From NCBI RefSeq assembly GCF_013346665.1, contig NZ_JABVBB010000021.1:372001-436000 (forward strand): a stretch of 64,000 nt of DNA. The letters are read 5' to 3'. Of the stretch, positions 36,474 through 45,918 are shown in pieces. A program made the translations under genes and the position numbers. Positions within the stretch are counted from its first letter, which is position 1; each line of letters starts with the position of its first letter. Origin of the DNA: Sulfitobacter maritimus (GTDB lineage: Bacteria > Pseudomonadota > Alphaproteobacteria > Rhodobacterales > Rhodobacteraceae). The notes under the pieces were generated by a model. It saw only the letters and a list, made by a program, of their open reading frames with translations. It was not told the origin of the DNA and ran no database searches.

Positions 36474-37688
36474 ATGTTGGATGACATGCTTCACGTCATG
36501 GAGTGGCACAATGGCGAGAAAGAGTTTTCGCCATTTTCGGATAGTGAGATGGCCCGCCGCCAGAATGAATTGCGCGAATGGATGAGCAAGAATGACGTCG
36601 ATGCGGCGCTGTTCACCTCTTACCATTGCATCAATTACTATAGCGGCTGGCTCTACTGTTATTTCGGCCGGAAATACGGCATGGTCATCGACCAGAAAAA
36701 CGCCACGACCATCTCTGCCGGGATCGACGGTGGCCAGCCTTTCCGCCGCAGTTTTGGCAATAACATCACTTATACAGACTGGCGGCGCGACAATTTCTAC
36801 CGCGCGATCCAACAGCTAACAAAAGGCGCGCGGCGTGTCGGGATCGAATACGATCATGTATCGCTCGAATACCGCCAGATGATCCAGGATGCCCTGCCGG
36901 GCGTCGAACTGGTGGACGTTGGTCAGCCTGCGATGTGGATGCGGACCATCAAATCCGAAGAAGAGATTAAGCTGATCAAAGAAGGCGCACGTGTTGCCGA
37001 TGTTGGCGGTGCCGCAGTGACAGCCGCTGTTAAAGCAGGCGTGCCCGAGCACGAAGTGGCGATTGCAGGCATCAACGCCATGATCCGCGAGATTGCGAAT
37101 TCATTTCCCTTTGTCGAATTGATGGACACTTGGACTTGGTTCCAATCGGGCATCAATACCGACGGTGCGCATAACCCGGTAACCAACAAAAAGGTGCAGT
37201 CGGGCGAGATCCTTAGCCTGAACACTTTCCCAATGATCTTTGGCTATTACACCGCCCTGGAACGGACGTTGTTCTGCGATCACGTGGATGATGCCAGCCT
37301 CGATATCTGGGAAAAGAACGTCAAAGTGCATGAGCGCGGGCTAGAGCTGATCAAACCCGGTGCGCGTTGCATGGACATCGCAATTGAGCTCAACGAGATG
37401 TACCGCGAGTGGGATCTGCTGAAATATCGCTCCTTTGGCTATGGTCACAGCTTTGGTGTGCTGAGCCATTACTATGGGCGCGAGGCTGGCGTTGAACTGC
37501 GCGAGGATATTGAGACAGAACTGAAGCCCGGTATGGTCGTATCGATGGAGCCGATGGTGATGATCCCCGAAGGTCAGCCCGGCGCTGGTGGTTATCGGGA
37601 ACACGACATTCTTGTGATTGGCGAAGACAAAGTGGAAAACATCACGGGCTTCCCCTTTGGTCCCGAACACAACATCATCAAGAATTGA
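36474..37688 (+). CDS. Creatinase (creatine amidinohydrolase)
   Basis: A 404-residue pita-bread-fold enzyme hydrolysing creatine to sarcosine and urea. The catalytic His233 is in INTDGAHNPV, equivalent to His232 of Pseudomonas creatinase. Long blocks match that enzyme from memory: FTSYHCINYYSGWLYC, DIDGGQP-like SAGIDGGQPF, VELMDTWTWFQSG, ALERTLF, FGYGHSFGVLSHYYGRE and GAGGYREHDIL. Metal ligands of M24 peptidases are absent, as expected for creatinase. GAGAGGA lies upstream of the ATG. It feeds SoxBDAG; no urease is in the window. Confidence 0.94.
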   Translation: MLDDMLHVMEWHNGEKEFSPFSDSEMARRQNELREWMSKNDVDAALFTSYHCINYYSGWLYCYFGRKYGMVIDQKNATTISAGIDGGQPFRRSFGNNITYTDWRRDNFYRAIQQLTKGARRVGIEYDHVSLEYRQMIQDALPGVELVDVGQPAMWMRTIKSEEEIKLIKEGARVADVGGAAVTAAVKAGVPEHEVAIAGINAMIREIANSFPFVELMDTWTWFQSGINTDGAHNPVTNKKVQSGEILSLNTFPMIFGYYTALERTLFCDHVDDASLDIWEKNVKVHERGLELIKPGARCMDIAIELNEMYREWDLLKYRSFGYGHSFGVLSHYYGREAGVELREDIETELKPGMVVSMEPMVMIPEGQPGAGGYREHDILVIGEDKVENITGFPFGPEHNIIKN

Positions 37689-37720
37689 GACCTGCGACTT
37701 TGATCGCCCGAAATCTCGCT

Positions 37721-37861
37721 ATGATCGGTGTCATCTTGGCACTGATCATAGCGATCATTGCTTTCGCCCCGCTGTCGCAGCAGAATGGAAATTCTATCGT
37801 GCTACGCGGGGCGGGGCTCGCTGTATCTCTCGGACCCTTTAGCGATGAGAAGCCAAACTGA
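37721..37861 (+). CDS. Possible 46-residue single-helix membrane peptide
   Basis: An open frame from ATG 37721 to TGA 37861, between creatinase and the DMSP-lyase-like gene. It encodes MIGVILALIIAIIAFAPLSQ, a clean membrane helix, then a short polar tail ending FSDEKPN. A TTG seven codons upstream is an alternative start. No good ribosome binding site is seen, and an out-of-frame ORF overlaps it. It fills an otherwise empty gap of about 230 bases in a co-directional run, which is the main support. Confidence 0.3.
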   Translation: MIGVILALIIAIIAFAPLSQQNGNSIVLRGAGLAVSLGPFSDEKPN

Positions 37862-37915
37862 ACTTCGGTCATCTTAACGGCCTGAGCCAAAATCCGCTTC
37901 GGATAAAAGGGACCT

Positions 37916-38512
37916 ATGACCAGCAGAGATCCCAGCCTCGAAGCATTTTTAGACGCAGCTAGAGAGGCTTATTTTCACCGCACCAATGACCCACGCGCGC
38001 TCGCTTCCCTGCATCAAGCCTTTGATGCGCTGGAAGGGGTCAAACCGCAATCTGTCCGACCAAGTCAGCGCCTTCCGGTATGTCAGTTACTCAGACGCAT
38101 GGGGTCTGAAACCTTACACGCACCCGACCTGACCCGACTTATGGACTCGTTCTTTGCGTTGGAACCCTCGCTTAATTGGGCGCGACGTGCAGGCGACCTG
38201 ACAGGCGCGAGCGAAAACTTTACCGACAACCACGCCAACGCTGTAATCTTTGGCAAGAACGGCCTTGAACCCAGAGACGATGTCACACTCGGCATATCGC
38301 TGGTGGGTCCTGACACCCTCTATCCGGACCACCGCCATAAGCCGGAAGAAACATATCTGGTCATCAGCCCCGGTGACTTTCGTCAGGGACATAGGCCATG
38401 GGTTAAGGTCGCCTCAGGCGACACGTTTTACAATCCATCAAACATCCTACATTCCATGCGCTCCTCTACCGTACCCATTCTGGCCTTTTGGGTCTTGTGG
38501 CATGGAGCATAG
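37916..38512 (+). CDS. dddQ: DMSP lyase family cupin, DddQ-like
   Basis: A 198-residue cupin. The residues Tyr136, His139, His141, Glu145, Tyr147 (LYPDHRHKPEETYLV) and His179 (NILHSM) have exactly the spacing recalled for the metal site and catalytic tyrosines of Ruegeria DddQ (120, 123, 125, 129, 131, 163). An N-terminal helical part and FTDNHANAVIFGKNG are also family-like. DddQ splits dimethylsulfoniopropionate into dimethyl sulfide and acrylate. It is downstream of creatinase on the same strand, with GGGA before the ATG. The DddQ-type fold is well supported; DMSP as physiological substrate is inferred. DddL-like and unassigned cupins are alternatives. Confidence 0.7.
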   Translation: MTSRDPSLEAFLDAAREAYFHRTNDPRALASLHQAFDALEGVKPQSVRPSQRLPVCQLLRRMGSETLHAPDLTRLMDSFFALEPSLNWARRAGDLTGASENFTDNHANAVIFGKNGLEPRDDVTLGISLVGPDTLYPDHRHKPEETYLVISPGDFRQGHRPWVKVASGDTFYNPSNILHSMRSSTVPILAFWVLWHGA

Positions 38513-38635
38513 GGCGGATTTTCCTAACAAATCCTTTACCGACGAGCGAAAGAGACAAACCGCGCGTCGTTGAACACCTTTACAACGGGGCAGGCTTTCC
38601 CCACCTACCCCGCTGCAAGTCAGGCCAAGTACAAA

Positions 38636-41600
38636 TCAGCTACAGCCGCTCGTGCCGCCGCAAGTGTTGCACTTCATGCATGTCCCGTTGCGTACCAACG
38701 TGTAGTTGCCGCACTCACCGCAGGCCTCCCCTTCATAGCCCTGCATCTTGGCCTTGGCCCGCGCGTCGATCCCGACCGCACTTGCGGACGTCGAAGCTGT
38801 CGCGCTGACCGCCACCGCCATATCGCCCGCGCCCGTCATTTGCGGCGTGACGGTTTGCAGGGTCGCGCCGGTTTCCGCGCCCTGCCCGCCTTGCAGCACC
38901 ACCAACTCCTGCGGAAGACGGTTGCGCAGATAACCTGAGGAACTGATTTGTTTGAGCACTTCGAGCGACTTATTCGCAGCGGTTTCGCTTAACTCGGTGA
39001 CGTTAGAGAGGTTCTCTTCCTCACCACGACCGAGATCATCAAAGGTAGCGCCTTCAGGCTTCACATGCGCCAGATCAGTCCGGTCAAGGTAGGACACCGC
39101 CAACTCGCGGAACACATAATCAAGGATCGAGGTCGCCTGTTTGATGCTGTCATTGCCCTGCACCATACCCGCGGGCTCGAACTTGGTGAAGGTGAAGGCA
39201 TCGACGAATTCCTCCAGCGGCACGCCGTATTGCAGACCGACCGAGACCGCGATGGCGAAGTTGTTCATCATCGCCCGGAAGCCCGCCCCCTCCTTGTGCA
39301 TGTCGATGAAGATTTCGCCCAGCTTGCCGTCTTCATATTCGCCGGTGCGCAGATAGACCTTGTGCCCACCGACGTTGGCCTTCTGCGTATAGCCCTTGCG
39401 GCGCTGCGGCATCTTCTCGCGGTGCGATTTGATGATCTCTTTGACGATGACCTTTTCGACGATCTTTTCGGCCAGCACAGCGGCTTTCTCATGCGCGTTG
39501 CCGCTTTCCAGCATTTCGGCGGCATCCTCATCGTCCTCTACGAGAGCAGCGGCCAAGGGCTGGCTCAGTTTCGACCCGTCGCGGTAGAGCGCGTTGGCCT
39601 TGATGCCCAAGGACCAGCTCAGCTCGTAAGCCTTCTGACAGTCTTCAATCGTCGCGTCATTCGGCATGTTGATCGTCTTGGAGATCGCCCCTGAGATGAA
39701 GCTCTGCGCCGCCGCCATCATGTGGATGTGGCTGTTGACGGACAGGTAGCGCTTGCCCTTTTTGCCGCAGGGGTTCGCGCAGTCGAAGATGCCGTAATGC
39801 TCTTCGCGCAGATGCGGCGCGCCTTCGAGCGTCATGGTCCCGCAGACGTGGTCGTTGGCTGCTTCAATGTCCGCCTTGCTGAAGCCGAGCGAACGCAGCA
39901 GGTCGAAGGTTGGGTCGTTCAGCTTTTCCGTCGGGATGCCCAGCACCTGCGTGCAGAAGGCCTCACCTAGCGTCCATTGGTTAAACACGAAACGAATGTC
40001 GAACGCCTGTTTCAGCGCGGCGTCGATCTTGGCCAGTTCATTGGCGCCAAAACCGTGGCCCGCCAGCGTGGTGTGGTTGATCGCGGGCGCATTGCCGATG
40101 GTGCCATGGCCCACCGCGTAGCTGACGATCTCTTCGATCTGGGCCGAGCCGTAGCCGAGTTTCTCAAGCGCGGCGGGCACGGACTGGTTGATGATCTTGA
40201 AATAGCCACCCCCCGCGAGCTTCTTGAACTTCACCAGCGCGAAGTCGGGCTCGATCCCGGTGGTATCGCAGTCCATCACCAGACCGATGGTGCCGGTGGG
40301 CGCGATGACGGATGTCTGCGCGTTGCGGTAGCCGTGGGCCTCGCCCAGTTTCAGCGCTTCGTCCCAGCAGGATTTGGCGATGTCGACCAGTCCGGCCTGC
40401 GGGCAGTTGGCGTGATCCAGCGGGACTGGTTTGACAGACAGCTGCTCATAGCCATCCGACTTGCCATAGGCCGCCGTGCGGTGATTGCGGATGACGCGCA
40501 ACATATGCTCGGCGTTCTTGGCATAGCCCGGGAAGGCGCCCAATTCGCCCGCCATCTCCGCTGAGGTCGCATAGGCTACACCGGTCATGACCGCCGTCAG
40601 CGCCCCACCAAGTGCGCGACCCTCGTCGCTGTCATAGGAATAGCCCATGTTCATCAAGAGCCCGCCGATATTCGCATAGCCCAGCCCCAACGTGCGGAAG
40701 TCATAAGACCGCTGGGCGATTTCCTTGGACGGGAACTGCGCCATCATCACGCTGATCTCCAGCGTCACGGTCCAGAGGCGCGAGGCGTGCATGTAATCGT
40801 CGACTTGGAACTCACCATCCTTGAGGAAGGTCAGCAGGTTCATCGAGGCGAGGTTACAGGCCGTATCGTCGAGGAACATATATTCCGAACAGGGGTTCGA
40901 GCCACGGATCGCACCGTCTTCGGGGCATGTGTGCCAGTCGTTCACGGTGTCGTGGTACTGGATGCCGGGATCGGCGCAGGCCCAAGCGGCATGGCCGACC
41001 TGATCCCAAAGGTCACGGGCGCGGACGGTCTTCACCACTCGGTTCTCGGTGCGGCTGATCAACTCCCAGTCGGCATCCTTTTCGACGGCTCTGAGGAAGG
41101 CATTGGTGACGCGGATCGAGTTGTTGGAGTTCTGGCCAGAAACCGAGTTATAGGCTTCCGAATCCCAGTCGGTGTCGTAGGTCGGAAATTCGATGCCGGT
41201 GTGCCCCTGCTTCGCGTAATCCAACACGCGCTTGACGTAAGTTTCGGGAATCGCGACCTTTTTAGCTTCGCGGATCGCCTGCTTCAGCTGCTCGTTCTTG
41301 GCGGGATCATAGGCGTCTTCTTCCACCCCGTCCCATGCTTTGATCGCGTCGAACAGCAGGTTCAACTTCTGCTCGTGCATCTTGGAGCCGGCGACGATGC
41401 TCGCCACCTTCTGCTCTTCGAGCACCTTCCAGTTGATGAAATCCTCGATATCTGGGTGGTCGGCGTCGACAATCACCATCTTGGCCGCGCGGCGGGTGGT
41501 GCCGCCGGATTTGATGGCGCCAGCGGCGCGGTCCCCGATCTTGAGGAACCCCATCAAACCCGACGACTTGCCGCCGCCCGACAGCTTCTCGCCCTCTCCG

Positions 41601-42292
41601 CGGAGCGATGAAAAGTTAGTGCCTGTGCCTGATCCGTATTTAAAAAGCCGTGCTTCGCGCACCCAAAGGTCCATGATGCCGCCGTCGCCCACCAGATCGT
41701 CCCCGACGGACTGGATGAAGCAGGCATGCGGCTGCGGGTGCTCATAGGAAGATTTCGAGCGGGTCAGTTTGCCGGTCTTGTAGTCGACATAGTAATGCCC
41801 CTGCGCCGGGCCATCGATGCCATACGCCCAATGCAGGCCAGTGTTGAACCACTGTGGCGAGTTCGGCGCGGCGCGTTGGCTGGCCAGCATATGGCGCATC
41901 TCGTCATAATATGCGCGGGCGTCTTCCTCGGTGGTGAAATAGCCGCCCTTCCAGCCCCAATAGGCCCAAGCGCCCGCGAGACGGTCGAACACCTGTTTGG
42001 ACGACGTCTCACCGCCCATCTCTGCGCCCTCGGCAGGCACCGAGCGCCACAAGAACTCCGGCACGCCTTTTTCTTTGACCTTGCGCGTCGCGCTTGGCAC
42101 GCCCGCTTTACGGAAATATTTCTGCGCGATCACATCGCTGGCGACTTGGCTCCAAGCCTTGGGGACTTCAACATTGTCGAGCTTGAACACCACCGACCCG
42201 TCAGGGTTGCGGATTTCAGACACCGTAGTGACAAAATCCAAATCCGCATAGGCGTCCTGCCCGACCGTCGTGAATTTCCGTTCAATTTTCAT
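38636..42292 (-). CDS. nrdJ: Adenosylcobalamin-dependent ribonucleotide reductase (class II)
   Basis: A 1218-residue class II ribonucleotide reductase making dNTPs with B12. The N-terminus [20 protein letters not shown] fixes the start; the frame is open another 74 codons upstream but without similarity. Visible are [16 protein letters not shown], the active-site [23 protein letters not shown], and the C-terminal zinc-type tail [27 protein letters not shown]. This is the long form with an internal extra domain typical of alphaproteobacteria. It is monocistronic, with an NrdR-box-like palindrome about 190 bases upstream of the start. Confidence 0.94.
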   Translation of the reverse strand: MKIERKFTTVGQDAYADLDFVTTVSEIRNPDGSVVFKLDNVEVPKAWSQVASDVIAQKYFRKAGVPSATRKVKEKGVPEFLWRSVPAEGAEMGGETSSKQVFDRLAGAWAYWGWKGGYFTTEEDARAYYDEMRHMLASQRAAPNSPQWFNTGLHWAYGIDGPAQGHYYVDYKTGKLTRSKSSYEHPQPHACFIQSVGDDLVGDGGIMDLWVREARLFKYGSGTGTNFSSLRGEGEKLSGGGKSSGLMGFLKIGDRAAGAIKSGGTTRRAAKMVIVDADHPDIEDFINWKVLEEQKVASIVAGSKMHEQKLNLLFDAIKAWDGVEEDAYDPAKNEQLKQAIREAKKVAIPETYVKRVLDYAKQGHTGIEFPTYDTDWDSEAYNSVSGQNSNNSIRVTNAFLRAVEKDADWELISRTENRVVKTVRARDLWDQVGHAAWACADPGIQYHDTVNDWHTCPEDGAIRGSNPCSEYMFLDDTACNLASMNLLTFLKDGEFQVDDYMHASRLWTVTLEISVMMAQFPSKEIAQRSYDFRTLGLGYANIGGLLMNMGYSYDSDEGRALGGALTAVMTGVAYATSAEMAGELGAFPGYAKNAEHMLRVIRNHRTAAYGKSDGYEQLSVKPVPLDHANCPQAGLVDIAKSCWDEALKLGEAHGYRNAQTSVIAPTGTIGLVMDCDTTGIEPDFALVKFKKLAGGGYFKIINQSVPAALEKLGYGSAQIEEIVSYAVGHGTIGNAPAINHTTLAGHGFGANELAKIDAALKQAFDIRFVFNQWTLGEAFCTQVLGIPTEKLNDPTFDLLRSLGFSKADIEAANDHVCGTMTLEGAPHLREEHYGIFDCANPCGKKGKRYLSVNSHIHMMAAAQSFISGAISKTINMPNDATIEDCQKAYELSWSLGIKANALYRDGSKLSQPLAAALVEDDEDAAEMLESGNAHEKAAVLAEKIVEKVIVKEIIKSHREKMPQRRKGYTQKANVGGHKVYLRTGEYEDGKLGEIFIDMHKEGAGFRAMMNNFAIAVSVGLQYGVPLEEFVDAFTFTKFEPAGMVQGNDSIKQATSILDYVFRELAVSYLDRTDLAHVKPEGATFDDLGRGEEENLSNVTELSETAANKSLEVLKQISSSGYLRNRLPQELVVLQGGQGAETGATLQTVTPQMTGAGDMAVAVSATASTSASAVGIDARAKAKMQGYEGEACGECGNYTLVRNGTCMKCNTCGGTSGCS

Positions 42293-42972
42293 TGTCGCTG
42301 CCCCGTTTCCAGCATTTCCAACTGCCAAGCGGATCTGCATATCGCAGAGCGCTTCACCGTGATCGTTATGGGCCGCAGAACGCTTTCCAGCATCGGCGTT
42401 GCAACCGATGACGGCTGTCCCTGCGAGACAAAATGATCCTGTACCCAATCCCTTTGCCGGAAAGCGCGGCGGCTGCCTGCTACTACATATTGTAGCATCT
42501 CTCCCGACCTCCACAAACTGGCGTAGGTCGCCCTATTTGGTCAACGGTTTTTTTGTAAACGAGTTTGTATCTTTAGGTTGACCGTAATGTTTGAATGCAA
42601 CTTCGCGAACCGCACGCGATTCACCCCATAAATATCCCCAGAGTTACCCGCAGGGCGGATAAGGGGCGGCACTGCGAATAATCCAATGAGACGATAAAGT
42701 TAGCGTGGGGAACTGGTGCGCTCTGCTGATCCATCCACAGGATCGGGATGTTTTAGCGGCGATGCGCAGCGTTAAAGCAACGTTGTTTAATAAATCTAAA
42801 CAACGCGCCGCAAATCCAAGCTGCGCAGCTAAAGCGCGACAGAATCATCACGGTCAGACGCTCCCTGAAAACCACAACCTGTAGCGGCATAGAGGCTATC
42901 TCAACAATATATAGAGAAGTGATCTACCAAGCTGCGTGCCACCGAACGATCGGCCTATGCAACTTTAAAAAG
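42293..42972. promoter_or_regulatory. 680-base gap between nrdJ and tRNA-Pro
   Basis: The nrdJ leader and promoter occupy the left part. No supported gene lies in the rest, which is unusually AT-rich. A perfect 9-bp inverted repeat, CGTTGTTTA / TAAACAACG with a seven-base spacer, is at 42781-42805, and a GGTCAAC/GTTGACC pair is at 42539-42583. Neither has a T-tract making it an obvious terminator. I looked for a cobalamin riboswitch upstream of nrdJ and did not find the B12-box. Confidence 0.4.
42480..42495 (-). promoter_or_regulatory. NrdR-box-like palindrome at the nrdJ promoter
   Basis: Read toward nrdJ the site is CTACAATATGTAGTAG. Its core CAATATGTAG matches the published NrdR consensus (C-w-A-t-A-T-a-T-w-G) at all but one position. 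It includes TACAAT, a good -10 hexamer, so binding would block RNA polymerase. Only one box was found; NrdR sites often come in pairs. Confidence 0.55.
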
Positions 42973-43049
42973 TGGTCGGAGCGAGAGGATTCGAACCTCC
43001 GACCCCCTGTACCCAAAACAGGTGCGCTACCAGGCTGCGCCACGCTCCG
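42973..43049 (-). tRNA. tRNA-Pro (UGG)
   Basis: A 77-base cloverleaf including an encoded CCA. The acceptor CGGAGCG pairs with CGCTCCG. The D arm is GCGCAGCCTGGTAGCGC, the anticodon arm CCTGT-TTTGGGT-ACAGG carries anticodon TGG, and the T arm contains GGTTCGAATCC. All stems are intact. Confidence 0.97.
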
Positions 43050-43140
43050 ACTGAGGCTTCTTTAAACATATGACAGCGGATTGAAAAGCCCCGAATGACC
43101 TAAAGATGCGGCAATATTCGATTTCGTTGAAAAACCTTGC

Positions 43141-43638
43141 TCAACAAGGCCAAGCTGGGTCGTTCTCAGTAAAGGCAGGGTGGCGCAATTGTGTGCCTTC
43201 GGTGATCCCCATGCGCCGTGACAGCCCGCCATTGATCTCAAGCACGGCCAGCAGATCGTCGCCGCCGGGAATCGGTGTCTCGTCCAGCGGTTTGGCCGAA
43301 TGGTGGATGTGCTGCACAACGCCCTGTGCGTCGATGAAGAGCAGGTCCAAAGGAATCAGCGTGTTGCGCATCCAGAAACTGAGCGGCTGGGGCGCTTCAT
43401 AGATAAACAACATGCCCGCACTCAGCGGCAGTTCTTCGCGGTACATCAGCCCTTTTGCGCGTTCCGCGTGGTCGTCGGCAATCTCAACCGAGAATCGCGC
43501 TGTTCCCCAATCGCCGCGCAGGCTGACCGCATTGTCTCGGCACGCCCCGGCCATCGCGCTGCTGGCGGTCAACACCCCCGCCAGCACTGCCCCGCCAATC
43601 GCGGCAGCGCTCAATCCTCGCGAACGACTGTTTCCCAT
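43141..43638 (-). CDS. DUF192 family secreted protein
   Basis: A 165-residue protein with a signal peptide (GLSAAAIGGAVLAGVLTASS, cleavage near AMA-G, residue 31). A DUF192 domain follows: FSVEIADDHAERAKGLMYREELPLSAGMLFIY, FWMRNTLIPLDLLFID and a C-terminal INGGLSRRMGI. The domain is common in bacteria and archaea; its biochemical role is unknown. The gene start overlaps the end of the double cold-shock gene by 28 bases, so the two are likely co-transcribed. Confidence 0.85.
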   Translation of the reverse strand: MGNSRSRGLSAAAIGGAVLAGVLTASSAMAGACRDNAVSLRGDWGTARFSVEIADDHAERAKGLMYREELPLSAGMLFIYEAPQPLSFWMRNTLIPLDLLFIDAQGVVQHIHHSAKPLDETPIPGGDDLLAVLEINGGLSRRMGITEGTQLRHPAFTENDPAWPC

Positions 43639-44162
43639 GCCCGAACCTCCGCTGCCAAATAGCCCCGTTCGCCGTTCACCACCCGCATCGCCAAGGCTTC
43701 GCCCGACTGCGGATCGGCCAGACCGGACTGGCGCAACACATCTATATGTAAAAACACGTCTTCATAGCAGCCAAAGACATTGGCAAAGCCGAAGCCTTTG
43801 GTCTTATCGAACCACTTCACACGGGCGGGCTTGAGGTCGGTTTGCGCCAAAGTCTCGGCATCGAACCCGGCGCGTTCTATGACGACGGGTGGCAGGTCGG
43901 CAGGTGGGGTGACCGACAGCACCTGCGCGGCCTGCGCCCCCCGATCGGTCTGCTGGACCTTAATCTCCACGCGCGCACCATCGGCCACCGAACTTTGCCC
44001 AAAGCTGCGCAGCACATTGACGTGCAGCAAAATATCCGCCCCGCCGTTGTCAGCGACGACAAAGCCGAACCCCTTGGAGGGGTCGAACCATTTTACCAGC
44101 CCTTGCACTGTGTCGGCTTGCTCAGCGGTTGCCGTGTCCTGCTTATCTAACACCGTCGTCAT
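43611..44162 (-). CDS. Cold-shock protein with two CSD domains
   Basis: A 183-residue protein with two cold-shock domains. The first (about 20-85) has VKWFDPSKGFGFVVADNG with RNP1 KGFGFV and RNP2 DILLHV. The second (about 112-175) has VKWFDKTKGFGFANVFG with RNP2 DVFLHI. The domains bind single-stranded RNA or DNA. Double-CSD proteins are common in alphaproteobacteria. An acidic, Gln-rich N-terminus and a linker of about 25 residues surround the first domain. Cold induction is not shown by the sequence. Confidence 0.92.
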   Translation of the reverse strand: MTTVLDKQDTATAEQADTVQGLVKWFDPSKGFGFVVADNGGADILLHVNVLRSFGQSSVADGARVEIKVQQTDRGAQAAQVLSVTPPADLPPVVIERAGFDAETLAQTDLKPARVKWFDKTKGFGFANVFGCYEDVFLHIDVLRQSGLADPQSGEALAMRVVNGERGYLAAEVRAWETVVRED

Positions 44163-44178
44163 CTCTCTTCATTTCACC

Positions 44179-44784
44179 CTATGGGTTTAACCGTGTGACC
44201 TGCCAAGGGTCCGCAGGATCAGAGCGTCGCCATTGAAAGCGATCATGCAAGCGAAATTCTCCGTCCGCCCAAAATTCGATCTCAAGCGGAGTGATCCGGT
44301 AGCCGCCCCAGAACGGCGGGCGCTTTGGGTTCACGCCATGTTGGGCCGTCACCTTGGCGACTTCGGCCATTAGCGCCCCGCGCCCGGACAGGGGCCTTGA
44401 CTGACGCGAGGCCCAGGCCCCCAGCCTGCTTTTAAGCGACCTTGATGCGAAATATTCATCTGCCTTCGGCCCATCTTCGCGGCTGATCAACCCGCGCACG
44501 CGGATCTGCCGCCGCAATGATTTCCAATGCATGACAAAGGCCGCCTTTCCCGTCGCGTCCAACTCCTGCGCCTTGGCGCTTTCATAGTTGGTGTAGAAAA
44601 CGAAAGCCGCCGCTTCGATTTCCTTGAGCAACACCATCCGGGCATTGGGCATTCCGGAGGCGTCCACGGTGCTGAGTGCGATGGCGTTGGGGTCGTTGGG
44701 TTCTGACGCCTCGGCCTCCCGCAGCCAGCTTTGCGCGATGACAAAAGGGTCTTCGCCTTGAAAAATGCCGCTGCGCGCTTCCAT
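44179..44784 (-). CDS. pdxH: Pyridoxamine 5'-phosphate oxidase
   Basis: A 201-residue FMN enzyme making pyridoxal 5'-phosphate. Typical blocks are [25 protein letters not shown] (FMN site), [31 protein letters not shown], and the C-terminal [32 protein letters not shown]. The terminal RLNP is the usual end. It is upstream of the cold-shock gene on the same strand and divergent from fabI. Confidence 0.94.
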   Translation of the reverse strand: MEARSGIFQGEDPFVIAQSWLREAEASEPNDPNAIALSTVDASGMPNARMVLLKEIEAAAFVFYTNYESAKAQELDATGKAAFVMHWKSLRRQIRVRGLISREDGPKADEYFASRSLKSRLGAWASRQSRPLSGRGALMAEVAKVTAQHGVNPKRPPFWGGYRITPLEIEFWADGEFRLHDRFQWRRSDPADPWQVTRLNP

Positions 44785-44843
44785 TTTGCGTCTCTCCTAA
44801 GCCATCGGCCCGCCCTTTGGCGTTCCCACCTACCCGATCCTTG

Positions 44844-44859
44844 TCACATCGAAATGTGA
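44844..44859. promoter_or_regulatory. 6-bp palindrome in the pdxH/fabI divergent gap
   Basis: TCACAT-CGAA-ATGTGA is a perfect hairpin or operator-like palindrome 60 bases upstream of pdxH and about 200 upstream of fabI. It is flanked by an A-run but lacks a T-run on the proper side for termination. It could be a binding site; this is weak evidence. Confidence 0.25.
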
Positions 44860-45057
44860 AAAAACTTGGGTAAGCCTGTTGTTTTTACTCTTAATATCCC
44901 CCCGCCCTGCAAAGCACAACTGGGCCTGTATCGCTGCGCAGGCGCCCGCTGTGGGATCTGCGCCATTGGACCTGCCGGCGGCCGCTCCAGCCTTGCCGCT
45001 TTGCGCACAATCGCCTAAACCATGCCCAACAAAACAGAACATGGACAAGGCGCCGGT

Positions 45058-45864
45058 ATGGGAAACGAACTGATGAAGGGCAAACGCGGGCTGATCATGG
45101 GCCTTGCGAATGACAAATCCATCGCATGGGGCGTGGCCAAAGCGCTGGCCGATGCGGGGGCTGAACTGGCCTTTTCTTATCAGGGTGAAGCGCTGAAAAA
45201 GCGCGTGGGTCCTTTGGCGGAGCAGTTGGGCAGCGACATCGTTCTGCCCTGCGATGTGGGCGACGAAACCTCGATAGACGCGCTGTTCGATGGGCTGAAA
45301 GACCGCTGGGATGGCCTTGACTTCATCGTCCACGCCATCGGCTTTTCTGACAAGGGCGAGCTGCGCGGGCGTTATATCGACACCAGCCGTGGCAACTTTG
45401 CCATGTCGATGGATATTTCCGTCTATTCCTTCACCGCTGTCATGCAACGTGCGGAGAAGATGATGTCGCCCGGTGCCAGCGCATTGACGCTGACATACTA
45501 CGGCGCGGAAAAGGTTATGCCGCATTATAATGTGATGGGCGTGGCCAAGGCTGCGCTCGAAGCATCCGTTAAATACCTCGCCGAAGACCTTGGCAAAGAT
45601 GGCATCCGCGTCAACGCGATCTCGGCCGGGCCGATCAAGACGCTGGCCGCTTCCGGCATTGGCGACTTCCGCTACATTATGAAGTGGAACGAGTACAATT
45701 CGCCCCTGCGCCGCAATGTCACCACCGAAGACGTGGGCAAAGCCGCGCTCTTCCTGCTCTCGGATCTTGGCAGCGGTACAACGGGTGAAAACCTGCATGT
45801 CGACGCGGGCTATCACGTCGTTGGCATGAAGGCGGTTGACGCGCCGGACATGTCCAAGGAATAA
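45058..45864 (+). CDS. fabI: Enoyl-[acyl-carrier-protein] reductase (NADH)
   Basis: A 268-residue SDR-type enoyl-ACP reductase for the last step of fatty-acid elongation. It has GLIMGLANDKSIAWGVAKALADAGAEL as nucleotide site, IVHAIGFSDK, and the catalytic Tyr-x6-Lys in YNVMGVAK, with TYYGAEKVMPHY before it. The start at 45058 has AAGG seven bases upstream; MKGKRG at 45073 is an alternative. The first of a run of rightward genes reaching trpE. Confidence 0.93.
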   Translation: MGNELMKGKRGLIMGLANDKSIAWGVAKALADAGAELAFSYQGEALKKRVGPLAEQLGSDIVLPCDVGDETSIDALFDGLKDRWDGLDFIVHAIGFSDKGELRGRYIDTSRGNFAMSMDISVYSFTAVMQRAEKMMSPGASALTLTYYGAEKVMPHYNVMGVAKAALEASVKYLAEDLGKDGIRVNAISAGPIKTLAASGIGDFRYIMKWNEYNSPLRRNVTTEDVGKAALFLLSDLGSGTTGENLHVDAGYHVVGMKAVDAPDMSKE

Positions 45865-45918
45865 CGCGCCTCAACATCATCGCGCGGGTTCCCGCGCCAG
45901 CCGCAGCAAAGGAACGTT

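Noticed and set aside
36474..37688. M24-family gene as the DMSP lyase DddP
   Set aside because: DddP is in the same fold family, but this sequence matches creatinase block by block, including the catalytic His context and length, and it sits with creatininase.
42293..42600. Cobalamin riboswitch upstream of nrdJ
   Set aside because: The leader has no recognisable B12-box or its long paired architecture; the palindrome present fits NrdR instead.
44830..45816. Leftward open frame opposite fabI
   Set aside because: Antisense shadow of fabI.
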